DNA of 64,000 nt from Gammaproteobacteria bacterium. GTDB lineage: Bacteria; Pseudomonadota; Gammaproteobacteria; Enterobacterales; Alteromonadaceae. Location of the stretch: positions 62,001 through 126,000 of the forward strand of contig JAHJZX010000012.1 of assembly GCA_018826295.1 (NCBI GenBank). Reading direction: 5' to 3'. This document shows positions 9,496-18,657 of this stretch, in pieces. The translations under genes and the position numbers were made by a program. Position 1 is the stretch's first letter; each line of letters begins with the position of its first letter. The notes below the pieces were generated by a model. The model was given only the letters and a program-made list of their open reading frames with translations, had not been told where the DNA came from and made no database searches.

Positions 9496-10140
9496 ATGTA
9501 CCGGTTTTTATCTGATGCCATTAATTTAAAAGCGGTATTTGGCAGTTACAGCACAGTAGAGGCACTTAAAGTAAAAAGTTATATTGAGCTGGTGCTGCTG
9601 CGGCTGAAAATTCCATCTAAAACCCTGTTAGAGCATATGCAACAAGAGGGCATTGCCTTAAGTGATTTTGTCACTGCACCGGCCACCACAGCTGATTGGG
9701 CCGCATTATCTGAAACCGTGATCCGCAGCCATTTACGCGCTACCTTTTTATGCCCTGACAAGCTACACGCGGCGCTGGCGGCGTTAAGTCTGGCGCAACA
9801 GGTAGAAATTCGCGATTTGCTTTTGGTCGTCAGCAGTTATTTACGCCTGCCATCAGAAACCTTGCTGCGAAGGATGGAAGAAGAGGGGCTGACACTGGAT
9901 AAACTGGGTGTCAGTACAGCGGCGACAGATAAAGTGGCGCAGGTACGGCAGAAGCTCAATGCGCTGGCCCGACAAGAACCCGCAGGGCAGGGTGTAACAG
10001 GTGTTGATTCGTTGGCCAGTGTTAAACAGCGCATTAGTGAGTTAAAAAGGCACAGCAATAACACTGAACAGCAACAACCGGTACCGCAGAATGTGGTTAG
10101 CCTGACAGGTGCAGCCGGCAAGTTAAAAGCCAGTATGTAG
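9496..10140 (+). CDS. unrecognised protein with an internal repeat
   Basis: 214 residues, soluble, with no signal peptide. It contains two copies of a helical unit of about 100 residues. The first has LKIPSKTLLEHMQQEGIAL and the second has LRLPSETLLRRMEEEGLTL; each follows a run rich in Leu and Val. The C-terminus is polar and Gln-rich. GAGAAGG lies about nine bases before the ATG. It starts 39 bases after the OmpA-fusion gene on the same strand, so a shared function is likely but cannot be named. Confidence 0.7.
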   Translation: MYRFLSDAINLKAVFGSYSTVEALKVKSYIELVLLRLKIPSKTLLEHMQQEGIALSDFVTAPATTADWAALSETVIRSHLRATFLCPDKLHAALAALSLAQQVEIRDLLLVVSSYLRLPSETLLRRMEEEGLTLDKLGVSTAATDKVAQVRQKLNALARQEPAGQGVTGVDSLASVKQRISELKRHSNNTEQQQPVPQNVVSLTGAAGKLKASM

Positions 10141-10215
10141 CTATAGCTTTGCCCGGTGTTGTGCTAGATTGTGCCGGTTAACTCAGAGCAATAATTACCG
10201 GAGCACAACCTTTAT

Positions 10216-10632
10216 ATGCTGCACTACGGCCGCATCTTGTTTTGGCGTACGCTGGCGGTGGTCAGTTTGCTGTTGGGCCTGATCGGCATTCCGCTGCCGG
10301 TACTGCCGACGGTGCCTTTTATCTTACTCAGCGCCTGGGCAGCAGGAAAAGGCTGGCCGGCACTGGAGCAACGCCTGTTGGCACACCCTCAGCTTGGCCC
10401 GCCCATTCTGGCCTGGCGCCGCTACGGAGTAGTACCGCGGCGCGCCAAATACCTGGCCGGCGGCATGATGTTACTAAGCGCACTGCTGCTGCAACTGTCT
10501 GCTGCGCCGCTAATATTAAAGTTGCTGTTACCCTGCACTTTACTGCTGATTGCGGTTTGGCTCTGGCGTCGCCCGGAACACTTTACGCCGGCCAGCCCGC
10601 AGGATAACAGCCACGATACGGCAGACAACTGA
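10216..10632 (+). CDS. YbaN/DUF454 inner-membrane protein
   Basis: 138 residues. The N-terminal half carries the family pattern LLGLIGIPLPVLPTVPFILLSAWAAGKGWPALE. Next comes RLLAHPQLGPPILAWRRYGVVPRRAKYLA, then two more hydrophobic helices. This matches the DUF454 (YbaN) family of small inner-membrane proteins of unknown role. It is convergent with the amylase gene. Confidence 0.85.
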   Translation: MLHYGRILFWRTLAVVSLLLGLIGIPLPVLPTVPFILLSAWAAGKGWPALEQRLLAHPQLGPPILAWRRYGVVPRRAKYLAGGMMLLSALLLQLSAAPLILKLLLPCTLLLIAVWLWRRPEHFTPASPQDNSHDTADN

Positions 10633-10664
10633 ATGCTGCGCTTAGCCGTTTTGCTGTCAGGCGG

Positions 10665-12428
10665 TTAAAAACCGCCGTTAAACTCAGGATGCAGGTTACT
10701 CTGGTCGTGGTTATTGCCGCTTTCCCAGTTTTGACCGCAACTGCCACTTGGGCCTTTGCGGGTTTTCCAGCTAAAGTTGCCCGGATTAGCAATGGTTAGC
10801 TGCCAGACATTACCCGCTGTCCAGCTGCCTTCAATGCCACAGCCCCAGTTGCCAAGGGCGTTGTCGCTGCCGGTAAAGTACAACGAATAACCATAGCCGA
10901 CATCTTTTGTCATCTTCAGTGTAACCGTACCAGGTTGCTGGCCGCTGCCGGCCTGTGGCACCCACACCGACCAGCCACTGCCTTCGCTGACATTGAGCGG
11001 AAAATTGGCATAACCCTGGGCGTCGCTGGTAACCGTGCCGGCAACATTGCCGGTGTAATCATAGAAAACAGTATTGGCTTGCTGGCTATTGATCAGAAAG
11101 CTTTGCTGGGTGCCCCAATTGCGGCCGGATATCAGCATTACCAGGCCGGTGCCGGGCACGTCGCTTAAACCGGCACGCACATAAGCATATACGGCCTCGG
11201 TGTTGCCGCTGTATTCATGGCCGGCACCGTAGGCAAAATAGCGGCGGGCTTCAATCAGCTTATCCAGTGTAGGCGCCATGCCAAACTCGTCATAATCGCG
11301 GGCAAATACCGTCGGTACGCCGTGTTCGCGCAGTAAAATATAGGCATAAGCCTGATTTTTGTAGTTGATAACCTGCGGCATGCCATAAGGATTGCCGGCA
11401 CGGCTGGTATCGTGGTTATCGACAAAGGTTACAGCCCGCTCGCGATGGGGGCTGTTAACCAGGCCGCCCCACCAGCGCATGTCTTTGCTGCCGCCACTTA
11501 ACGCTACAAAATCATCTCGCAGCTTAAAATCAAAAGCACGCAGATGCGGCGTGTTTACCGCGTCCAGATAGCCGTTAATATCACTGACCCAGGCTTCGGC
11601 TACAAAGAAGATATCTTCGCTGGTAGCAGCCTGCACATGGTTGATCCAGTCACGGGTGAAGTCGGTATCAACATGGGCAATGGCGTCCATCCGAAAGCCG
11701 CTAAAGCCTACATTGTTAATAATCCATTCACCCCAGGCTTTCATTTCCTGCTGTACTTCAAAGCGGTTGTAATCAACATCTTCTCCCATCAGGTAGGGGA
11801 AGTGGTAGGTATTGCCCCACCATTTGCCCGGGTACAGGGTATTGTCAGAGCCGGTAAACGCGGTCCAGTCCCAGTTAAAGTTGTGCCACAGGTAGCCCCA
11901 GTTTTGCTCGGTGTAGTGCGCTTGCCGTCCTTGCAGGTAGTAGCGGGTCCAGGCGCTACCATAGCCAGGTATCATTTCCTGCGCGTCGGCGCCCATACGG
12001 TGGTTAAATACCACATCAAAATAGGCATCAATACCTAATTGCTCAAGCGCGCTCAGTGCCTGTTGCAACTGTTGACGGTTGCCATAACGGGTGGCGGTGG
12101 TGCCTTTCTGAGCAAACTCACCCAGATCCCAAAAATCATACACATCGTAACCGACACTGTTAGTACCGCTCATGCCTTTTGCCGGTGGCGGTAGCCAGAT
12201 AGACGTAATACCACGCTCGGCCAGCGGTGTGGCCATGGCAGGCAAATCTGCCCATAAGCCTGGGTAAGCGTCCCAGTAAAATGCCTGATACAGAGTGTTA
12301 TTGACTTGCGCTGCTGGAATTTGTGGCAGCTCGTTGGCAGAGATAGCCAGCGAAAAGGTCAGTGCGGATAAGGCAGTAACGCAGTGACGTAAGGCCGTGT
12401 GCAGCGCTAATTTAGCGGTTGTAAGCAT
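10665..12428 (-). CDS. secreted GH13 alpha-amylase with C-terminal starch-binding region
   Basis: 587 residues. The signal peptide (LRHCVTALSALTFSLAISA) is followed by the catalytic barrel. GH13 conserved regions are all present: DVVFNHR (138-144), GFRMDAIAH with nucleophile Asp248, FFVAEAW with acid/base Glu278, and FVDNHD ending in Asp340. The last 90 residues (VTLKMTKDVGYGYSLYFTG, WTAGNVWQLTI) look like a starch-binding beta-sandwich. The enzyme should hydrolyse alpha-1,4-glucan outside the cell. ATG at 12428 with CAGGTACC upstream gives a proper signal peptide; the 12482 start adds a charged leader. A palindrome typical of LacI-family operators lies about 200 bases upstream. Confidence 0.93.
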   Translation of the reverse strand: MLTTAKLALHTALRHCVTALSALTFSLAISANELPQIPAAQVNNTLYQAFYWDAYPGLWADLPAMATPLAERGITSIWLPPPAKGMSGTNSVGYDVYDFWDLGEFAQKGTTATRYGNRQQLQQALSALEQLGIDAYFDVVFNHRMGADAQEMIPGYGSAWTRYYLQGRQAHYTEQNWGYLWHNFNWDWTAFTGSDNTLYPGKWWGNTYHFPYLMGEDVDYNRFEVQQEMKAWGEWIINNVGFSGFRMDAIAHVDTDFTRDWINHVQAATSEDIFFVAEAWVSDINGYLDAVNTPHLRAFDFKLRDDFVALSGGSKDMRWWGGLVNSPHRERAVTFVDNHDTSRAGNPYGMPQVINYKNQAYAYILLREHGVPTVFARDYDEFGMAPTLDKLIEARRYFAYGAGHEYSGNTEAVYAYVRAGLSDVPGTGLVMLISGRNWGTQQSFLINSQQANTVFYDYTGNVAGTVTSDAQGYANFPLNVSEGSGWSVWVPQAGSGQQPGTVTLKMTKDVGYGYSLYFTGSDNALGNWGCGIEGSWTAGNVWQLTIANPGNFSWKTRKGPSGSCGQNWESGNNHDQSNLHPEFNGGF

Positions 12429-12626
12429 AATGGTACCTGAAAATAAAAGGTTTATTTCCGATCTGTCGTTGTACCAGCGCACCTTATGCCGTGCTACGAG
12501 CGTTCCCGCCTTGCTACCTCATATGTCTGCAAACGCGACAAGTGATACCAAACAGACCCCGGTTGTTCTGCCATAAAACAGCCCAGAACTACATTGTTAT
12601 GGCCAAGTTGGTGCATTGACACAAGA

Positions 12627-12640
12627 TGAATACGTATGCA
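12627..12640. promoter_or_regulatory. LacI-family-like operator
   Basis: TGAATACGTATGCA is palindromic at 12 of 14 positions with a central CG, the usual form of LacI/MalR operators. It lies in the 368-base divergent gap between the amylase (start 12428) and the esterase (start 12797). Nothing else clear was seen in that gap. Assignment to a maltose-type repressor is inferred. Confidence 0.35.
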
Positions 12641-12796
12641 ACGATAACTTAACCTTTATTTTGCACCAAAACAGGGAAACATAGCGGGTGCCAGCATCAC
12701 CATGTCGCTGTTCTGGAACAAGAGATGGCAAAACGGGCGGCACAAATGTTTAGCCAGTGATACATTAGGCCAAACACCTTTAGCCATGGAGTAGTG

Positions 12797-13750
12797 ATGA
12801 AACAGCCGTTCGCCGCAGTTATAGTCGTAATAGTAGTCATGGCGCTGGGCGTTTATGAAAGCCGTGCGGCGACAGCGCCACAGGCAAACAGTGCTGCCCA
12901 GCTGTTACGGCTTAATTATCAAAGCAGTATTGACCAGTTAACACGGCAGTATTTTGTTTATTTACCGGCTGGCTACCAGCAAAACAGCGCAAAAAAATGG
13001 CCGCTAATGCTGTTTTTACATGGTAATGGCGAGCGCGGTAACGGCCTGGATGAGCTGGACTATACGTTAATGCATGGCCCGCTGTATGAAGCCTGGGTGC
13101 AAAAACGTGATTTGCCATTTATTATCGTGGTGCCGCAGCTGCATATGTTTAACATGGGGCAGGTGCCTTATATTGCTAATCGCTCGCGTGCTGATATCCC
13201 CAATCGCTTAGTTGATGGCGTGCCAGCACGGCCGCAGATGTTTACATCGGACCAGGCTATAGTGCCTGCAACGGCAGTCAGTGATATGAGCAAAGTCGCG
13301 CCGCTATTGCCCGACGGTTGGCAGCTTGCCGAGCAGGATCTGCTGGCGCTACTGCAAAAGGTGCAGGCGAGTTACCACATCGACGCCAGCCGGTTATATT
13401 TAACCGGCATCAGCTATGGTGGTTTTGGCAGCTGGTTTATGGCCAGTAAGCATCCGCAGTTATTCGCTGCCGTTGCTCCTGTTGTCGGCTGGGGCCATCC
13501 GGATTTAATGCCGCCTATTGCACAGGCTAAAACACCGCTGTGGGTATTTGCCGCCGGGCGTGATTCGGCCGTGAACAAAAACTACTTTTACCCCGGTATT
13601 GAAACCTTGCATCAGCTTGGCCATGACACGCTGCGTTTTAGTATGCTGGAACAGGCTGCACACGATGCCTGGCGTCAGATTTACGCCGGCGACGATTTGT
13701 ACAATTGGCTGCTGCAGCAACAACGCCCAACAGCTAAGCAACCACAATAA
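12797..13750 (+). CDS. secreted alpha/beta-hydrolase (esterase / prolyl-oligopeptidase-like)
   Basis: 317 residues with an N-terminal hydrophobic signal (FAAVIVVIVVMALGVYESRA). The alpha/beta-hydrolase triad is visible: Ser206 in LTGISYGGFG, Asp256 in FAAGRDSAVN and His289 in EQAAHDAW. LFLHGNGERG forms the oxyanion strand. It resembles phospholipase/carboxylesterase and PHB-depolymerase-like secreted enzymes. ATG at 12797 with GGAG five bases upstream is preferred to GTG at 12794. The next gene follows after 14 bases. Confidence 0.85.
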   Translation: MKQPFAAVIVVIVVMALGVYESRAATAPQANSAAQLLRLNYQSSIDQLTRQYFVYLPAGYQQNSAKKWPLMLFLHGNGERGNGLDELDYTLMHGPLYEAWVQKRDLPFIIVVPQLHMFNMGQVPYIANRSRADIPNRLVDGVPARPQMFTSDQAIVPATAVSDMSKVAPLLPDGWQLAEQDLLALLQKVQASYHIDASRLYLTGISYGGFGSWFMASKHPQLFAAVAPVVGWGHPDLMPPIAQAKTPLWVFAAGRDSAVNKNYFYPGIETLHQLGHDTLRFSMLEQAAHDAWRQIYAGDDLYNWLLQQQRPTAKQPQ

Positions 13751-13764
13751 GGAACCAGATTGGC

Positions 13765-14331
13765 ATGACAGTGACTGATACCTACTCTGAATTTGTCACC
13801 ACTGTGCTCGGTGCAGCGCAAAAAGATGAGCGGCAGTTGCTGGCTTTTGTCGTGCTGCCCAAAGAGGCCAGTGAAAAGCTGCCCAGACGGGGCAGAACCT
13901 CTATAAGCGGCCATATTAATGGTGTCGCCTTTCAGGCTACATTGGAACCGGACGGCCAGCTAAGCCATTGGTTAGCGTTAAGTGATACTTTGCTGGGCGA
14001 AGCAAACGCCAGTATTGGCAGTGTGGCCCGGTTTGATATTCAGGCGTTGCAGCAAGAGCCGGAACCAGCAGTGCCAGCCGATTTGCAACAAGCGCTGGCC
14101 GCCTCAACAGCAGCCAGTGTCGTCTGGCATGACACTACCACTATTGCCCGGCTGGACTGGATCCACTGGATCACCTCTGCCAAACAGGCCAAAACCAGAG
14201 CAAAGCGGGTACGTGATGCCTGTAATATGCTGGCAGAAGGCAAGCGACGGGTATGTTGTTTTGACCCATCCGGTTTTTACAGCAAAGCCTTTAGCGCGCC
14301 CAAAGCGATTATAGATACGGATGCCGGCTAA
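13765..14331 (+). CDS. DUF1905/YdeI (OmpD-associated)-like protein
   Basis: 188 residues. The N-terminal half is a DUF1905-type beta domain (LPRRGRTSISGHINGVAFQ, ARFDI). The C-terminal half has the YdeI/OmpD-associated pattern (WHDTTTIARLDWIHWITSAKQAKTRAKRVRDACNMLAEGKRRVCCF). Proteins of this type are cytoplasmic and of uncertain role, sometimes linked to peptide resistance. It starts 14 bases after the esterase, probably in one operon. Its 3' end overlaps the convergent LysR gene by 23 bases. Confidence 0.75.
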   Translation: MTVTDTYSEFVTTVLGAAQKDERQLLAFVVLPKEASEKLPRRGRTSISGHINGVAFQATLEPDGQLSHWLALSDTLLGEANASIGSVARFDIQALQQEPEPAVPADLQQALAASTAASVVWHDTTTIARLDWIHWITSAKQAKTRAKRVRDACNMLAEGKRRVCCFDPSGFYSKAFSAPKAIIDTDAG

Positions 14332-15196
14332 ACCAGGATTGCAAAAATTCAATTAACAGCGTTAAGCGGGGCGGGGTAAATTGCCGCACCGGATACAAGG
14401 CATACAGTGTCATGTTCGGCTTGTGCTCGTTCGCCAGCACCTCAACCACCTCGCCATCTTGCAGTGCCTGATGGCTGATAAAGCGCGGAATAAAGCCCAC
14501 CCCCATGCCTTGTTTAATCATCTGCAACAAGAACACCGAATTATTAGCTTTTAGCTGGCCGCTAATCGGTACGCCGTCTTGCCCTACCGGCCAGATATGT
14601 TTATGCCGAAAATAACTGTACTCAAAACATTGATGCTGCAGTAAATCCTCAGGGCGATTGATAGGGCCGTGCTGGCGCAAATACTGCGGCGAGGCACAGA
14701 TGCTGTAGCTAAACTGGGTTATGGTTTGGCCGACATAGGCCGAGTCAAATGCCTGGCTGGCGACACGTAAGCCCAAATCAAAATTGTGCTGCAGCAGATC
14801 CTGCGCTTCGTCGCTTAGCTGTATATCCAGTTCAATGCGCGGATAGCGCCGCATAAATTCGGCAAAGGCCGGTGCCAGTGCGGTCAGGCCCAGTGCCATA
14901 GCAGCATTAATTCTCAGTTTGCCCTGCGGTATTTGCTGCTGTTGTTGGATCCGGGCTTCACTGTCCGCAATCTGGCGCAAGATCTCACGACAGTGCTGCA
15001 AGTAATCGCTACCGATTTGTGTCAGCTGCAGCCTGCGGGTAGAGCGTTGCAACAATCGGCTACCCAGTGCGGTTTCCAATGCGGTGATCTGCTTGCTTAG
15101 CATCGATTTACTGCAGCCATTTTGCTCCGCCACCTGGCTAAAACTGCCCAGTTCTGCCACCCGCACAAACAGCTGCATGGCTCTTAATTTATCCAT
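14309..15196 (-). CDS. LysR-family transcriptional regulator
   Basis: 295 residues. An N-terminal winged helix-turn-helix (MQLFVRVAELGSFSQVAEQNGCSKSMLSKQITALETALG) is followed by a periplasmic-binding-like effector domain (about 90-290). AAGGAAAC precedes the ATG. It is divergent from the GST-NTF2-tautomerase operon across a 115-base gap that holds a TATAGCTATA palindrome, the usual layout for a LysR regulator and its target. Confidence 0.9.
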   Translation of the reverse strand: MDKLRAMQLFVRVAELGSFSQVAEQNGCSKSMLSKQITALETALGSRLLQRSTRRLQLTQIGSDYLQHCREILRQIADSEARIQQQQQIPQGKLRINAAMALGLTALAPAFAEFMRRYPRIELDIQLSDEAQDLLQHNFDLGLRVASQAFDSAYVGQTITQFSYSICASPQYLRQHGPINRPEDLLQHQCFEYSYFRHKHIWPVGQDGVPISGQLKANNSVFLLQMIKQGMGVGFIPRFISHQALQDGEVVEVLANEHKPNMTLYALYPVRQFTPPRLTLLIEFLQSWFSRHPYL

Positions 15197-15229
15197 ATTG
15201 TTTCCTTGGTGGAAATAAAGTTGTTCGAT

Positions 15230-15239
15230 TATAGCTATA
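15230..15239. promoter_or_regulatory. AT-rich palindrome in LysR/GST divergent promoter
   Basis: TATAGCTATA is a perfect 10-base palindrome in the 115-base space between the lysR start (15196) and the GST start (15312). It could be part of a LysR box. This is suggestive only. Confidence 0.3.
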
Positions 15240-15311
15240 TATCAATGTAATTGGCAGCGCTATAGTGACGTTGCTCCGATGCTTTTGGCAACTTAACTAT
15301 AGGAATTCATT

Positions 15312-15914
15312 ATGTATAAATTGTATTTTTCTCCAGGTGCCTGTTCGTTAGCGGTGCAGGTAGTGTTACGCGAGCTGGGGCAGCCATTTGAGCTGTTTAA
15401 CAAGGCCAGTGTGGCCAATTATCAACAGCTCAATGCCGTCGGTGCAGTACCGGCTTTAGAGGTTGACGGCACTGTGCTGACCGAAGGCGCAGCCATTATG
15501 TTGTATTTGCTGGATAAACACGCCAACGATTTAATGCCGGGCGAAGCAATGGCGCGTCAGCAGGCGATCCAACAACTGATGTTTGCCAATGCCACCGTGC
15601 ACCCGGCATACAGCAAGCTGTTTTTTATTAACAACCAACTGGCAGACGGTGCTGTTAAGCAGCAACTGTTGCAAGCGGCGGCAGATCACATCAGCAAGCT
15701 GTGGCAGTTAGTGGAAAACCGGCTGCAAAGCCAGCCTTATCTCGGTGGGCAATACTATTCTGTGGCGGATATTCTGCTGGCAGTGTACGCCGGTTGGGGC
15801 CAGTATTTTCCGGTCACTATCGATATAGGCCCGCGTGCTCAGGCGATGATTGACAAGGTGCGGGCGTTACCAGCCTATCAGGCGGCGGTGGCGGCAGAGC
15901 GGCAGGCAAGCTGA
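15312..15914 (+). CDS. glutathione S-transferase
   Basis: 200 residues. The N-terminal thioredoxin fold (MYKLYFSPGACSLAVQVVLRELGQPFELF) has the Ser/Cys pair of beta-class-like bacterial GSTs. VGAVPALEVDGTVLTEGAAIMLYLLD contains the cis-proline and the Glu-Gly-Ala glutathione contact. A helical C-terminal domain follows. It should conjugate glutathione to electrophiles in the cytoplasm. Its TGA overlaps the next ATG (ATGA-type coupling), so it forms an operon with the NTF2-like and tautomerase genes. Confidence 0.9.
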   Translation: MYKLYFSPGACSLAVQVVLRELGQPFELFNKASVANYQQLNAVGAVPALEVDGTVLTEGAAIMLYLLDKHANDLMPGEAMARQQAIQQLMFANATVHPAYSKLFFINNQLADGAVKQQLLQAAADHISKLWQLVENRLQSQPYLGGQYYSVADILLAVYAGWGQYFPVTIDIGPRAQAMIDKVRALPAYQAAVAAERQAS

Positions 15915-16297
15915 TGGCGGCTATTGCGTACCAAGCCGAGCTGGCGGCCATTAGTACGCTGCTTGGGCATTACTTTGACGGTTTGCATCGCGCTGATACA
16001 GCGCTGCTAAGCAGCATATTTGATGATGCCGCACAGCTATACGCCCCCGGCGTGCGCCGCAGCAAGCAGCAATGGCTGGATCTGGTAGCAAACCGGCCGG
16101 TACCGGCGGCGCTGGGGCATGCTTTTGCGTATCAAATCCTGTCAATTGAACAGACCGGCGAACAGGCGCTGGCAAAGGTTGCCTGCCCCTTGCTGGGCCG
16201 GCACTTTATCGATTATCTCAGCCTGCTAAAAGAGCAGGGCCAGTGGCGTATTGTCGCTAAGCTGTACGCCGACAACCCATTTATAAATACTGATTAG
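15914..16297 (+). CDS. NTF2-like / SnoaL-type small protein
   Basis: 127 residues. ISTLLGHYFDGLHRADTALLSSIFDDAAQLYAPG and the later YLSLLKEQGQWRIVAKLY strand fit the NTF2-like (SnoaL/lumazine-binding) cone fold that binds small molecules. It is translationally coupled to the GST gene. With the downstream tautomerase it suggests a small detoxification or catabolic operon. The substrate is unknown. Confidence 0.75.
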   Translation: MAAIAYQAELAAISTLLGHYFDGLHRADTALLSSIFDDAAQLYAPGVRRSKQQWLDLVANRPVPAALGHAFAYQILSIEQTGEQALAKVACPLLGRHFIDYLSLLKEQGQWRIVAKLYADNPFINTD

Positions 16298-16306
16298 GAG
16301 TCAATT

Positions 16307-16498
16307 ATGCCGTACGTTAATATCAAAATAACCGACGAAGGGGTAACCACAGAGCAAAAGCGTCAGCTGGTACAGGGCACCACCCAGTTGCTGGTTGACG
16401 TGTTGGGTAAGAATCCGGCCACCACCTTTGTGGTAATAGACGAAGTCAGCACCGATAACTGGGGCCTTGGTTATCAACTGGTCACCGAACTGCGTTAG
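16307..16498 (+). CDS. 4-oxalocrotonate tautomerase family protein
   Basis: 63 residues beginning MPYVNIKITDEGVTTEQKRQ. Removal of Met exposes the catalytic Pro1 of this superfamily. Length and the FVVIDEVSTDNWG segment fit the 4-oxalocrotonate tautomerase / DmpI group, which moves protons between keto and enol forms. AGGAG precedes the ATG. It is the last gene of the GST operon. Confidence 0.88.
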   Translation: MPYVNIKITDEGVTTEQKRQLVQGTTQLLVDVLGKNPATTFVVIDEVSTDNWGLGYQLVTELR

Positions 16499-16553
16499 GC
16501 TGCAGCTCAGTGACTTGTTATTGCGGCGGCGTCAGGTTTTGCCGGGTAATGCT

Positions 16554-18425
16554 CTAGTCTGCGTTATATACCTGCTGACCGACGCTCTTAACTTTGTTGC
16601 GTAAGTCTTTGTGAACAAAGTCTTTATTAATAACAAATACTGGGAACTGCCCGCCCAGCTTGTCGGCCACTTTTTGCATCAGACTGTCGCCATTACTGCG
16701 ATACCAACGAGCTGTAATATACAAAATATATGACGGCTCACTCAGTTCTGGCGGCAGTTTACGTTTGGCTAAAACGGCGCTTTTTAATGCCGGTACTTTG
16801 CTTAAGCTAAGTTGTAGTAACCCCAGTTCTTTTGCACTGAGTTGAGGAGCCTGTACCAAATCCTGTGCGCTCAGGTTATGCCATCGGTTGGCCAGCGTTT
16901 CGCAGTGGTCATAGTGGTTATCCAGCGTGGTTTGCCAGTGCTGTTTTGCGTCAGCGTTTTGCTGTTGCTGGGCCATCTGCAGCAACTGTTGCAATGCCGC
17001 TTCACGCCAGTCAAAGCTATTGCTGACCTGTACAAACAAGCGCTCTGCCTGATTGGGATCGGTAGCTTTAATTTGACAGGCGAATACAAAGGCCAGATCA
17101 GGATTATCATTAAATCGTTGTTGCAGTAACTGAAGTGTGCTGCGCGCCGAGCTGTTTTCAGGAAATTCGTTTGTTGAATTAAGCCAAACCAAAGCTTGCT
17201 CCAGGCTAAAAGCTGTACTGTCTGTCTGGCTAAGGGCTGCCAGATCAGCCGCGGCTTGCTGGTGTGCTGCATACTGTTGCTGCCAGCTCTCGGTCACAGC
17301 CTGTTGCCATTGTTCATTGTAATACTGCAATAAAAGCGGCAGTTGATTACCTAAATATCGCTCTGCCGCTGTGGCGTTTGTACTTAGCAGTACTGCCTGG
17401 TCTAACCCCAGCGCCTGTAGGCGTTGACGTAGGCTTGGATGGGTGTCATCTGCGTCGGCCGCTTCTGCCAGCGCCTCGGTTAACTCTTCTGACTGGGCTT
17501 GTTGTCGGCGCTGTTGTATAAAGGCTGCCAGTTGTTGATAAGCATCCGCCGGCGGAGCCTGTTCGCTGTCGGCCTGGCTCCACAGCCTGCACCAGAATTC
17601 TTGCTGCAGCGCCTGATTGAGCAAACGGCTGTGACATAACGCGCTGGCGGTAGCTTGTGCGCCAACAATCTCGGCACTTATTTTATCGGCTTCATATTCG
17701 TTGTATCGTGCCAGTGCAAAGGTATAGCCGCTAAAGGTTAATGCGTACCAGGAAAAGAAGCGCCGCAGTGGCGTCGTTATCATGCTTTGCTGCTGTTGCA
17801 AAGCGTCATCAATACGTTGCCAGCTCTGGCGTATGCGGTACACCCAGCCACTAAATTTGGCATGTGAGCCACTTAAATGGCCCATTTCATGTGCCAGTAC
17901 AGCTTTGCCTTCATCTGGCGACAATGCCAATAATAACTCCAGCCCGACCACCAGGGTATTTTTATGCCAGCCAAATAACCCCAGTCTGGGGGTTTGGGCG
18001 ATAGCGGCATTCATTTCGGGCTGTAACACTATCCGATGAATCAGCGGCGTCGCTAAGGTTTTTTGCAGTGACGTCACCTCTTGCCAGAGTGCAGGAAAGT
18101 CGGCCTTGCTAAGCTCATAACCCTGGGGCGCGCTAAGCTTTACCCATACTGCTTTAAACAAAAACCAGATAACGGCCAGTAACAGCAAAATAAGTTTGCT
18201 TTTGATCAGCATAATCAGCATCACAGTGCCAAGCGTCGCCAGCCAGACTGAGCCGCCAATAGCACCCAGTATCAGCATAAACAACACACCAATAACGGCA
18301 TAACCTAATACACCTAGCCACAAAACTTTTTGTTTGTAACTTTGCGGCGACACACTGAGTTGGTATTCAGCATTTTGTGCCAATTGAGCAAAGCGTTCGC
18401 GCAGTTCTGTCCTTGATATTGTCAT
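16554..18425 (-). CDS. M48-family membrane metallopeptidase with long C-terminal domain
   Basis: About 623 residues. Two or three N-terminal membrane helices (residues 35-95) precede an M48 protease domain with LAHEMGHLSGSH (zinc ligands His179 and His183, catalytic Glu180) and the later Glu in RYNEYEADKISAEIVGA. The remaining 370 residues are Gln/Ala/Leu-rich helical repeats, perhaps TPR-like. Its role is probably membrane or periplasmic protein quality control. The second ATG (18425) is chosen because the AAGGA signal is eight bases before it but touches the first ATG (18434). Confidence 0.88.
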   Translation of the reverse strand: MTISRTELRERFAQLAQNAEYQLSVSPQSYKQKVLWLGVLGYAVIGVLFMLILGAIGGSVWLATLGTVMLIMLIKSKLILLLLAVIWFLFKAVWVKLSAPQGYELSKADFPALWQEVTSLQKTLATPLIHRIVLQPEMNAAIAQTPRLGLFGWHKNTLVVGLELLLALSPDEGKAVLAHEMGHLSGSHAKFSGWVYRIRQSWQRIDDALQQQQSMITTPLRRFFSWYALTFSGYTFALARYNEYEADKISAEIVGAQATASALCHSRLLNQALQQEFWCRLWSQADSEQAPPADAYQQLAAFIQQRRQQAQSEELTEALAEAADADDTHPSLRQRLQALGLDQAVLLSTNATAAERYLGNQLPLLLQYYNEQWQQAVTESWQQQYAAHQQAAADLAALSQTDSTAFSLEQALVWLNSTNEFPENSSARSTLQLLQQRFNDNPDLAFVFACQIKATDPNQAERLFVQVSNSFDWREAALQQLLQMAQQQQNADAKQHWQTTLDNHYDHCETLANRWHNLSAQDLVQAPQLSAKELGLLQLSLSKVPALKSAVLAKRKLPPELSEPSYILYITARWYRSNGDSLMQKVADKLGGQFPVFVINKDFVHKDLRNKVKSVGQQVYNAD

Positions 18426-18582
18426 CTGGTTCATCCTTCAATTATCGCCAGCAATATAAAATAACTTGTATAAATAGGGTAGTATTTGTTTATTTTTAGT
18501 TTCTGTTTGGCGGGCGTTTGCTCAAAAAGTAGCTGCGTTTATCTTCGCGATGGTTTACTACAAGTTAACGGGGCCGCACTGA

Positions 18583-18602
18583 GTTAATTTGCTGAAATTA
18601 AC
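18583..18602. promoter_or_regulatory. perfect inverted repeat upstream of ThiF/MoeB-like gene
   Basis: GTTAATTT-GCTG-AAATTAAC has two perfect eight-base arms and lies 55 bases before the start at 18658. It could be a repressor operator or an RNA hairpin. No run of T follows, so it is not a terminator. Confidence 0.4.
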
Positions 18603-18657
18603 CAACTTACATAAACTGGCGCAGCGATTAAAGCCAGAATAAGTGGGTAGGACACTG

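Noticed and set aside
10242-10607. Second-frame ORF of 121 codons within the YbaN gene
   Set aside because: It lies wholly inside the DUF454 gene, whose protein matches its family well.
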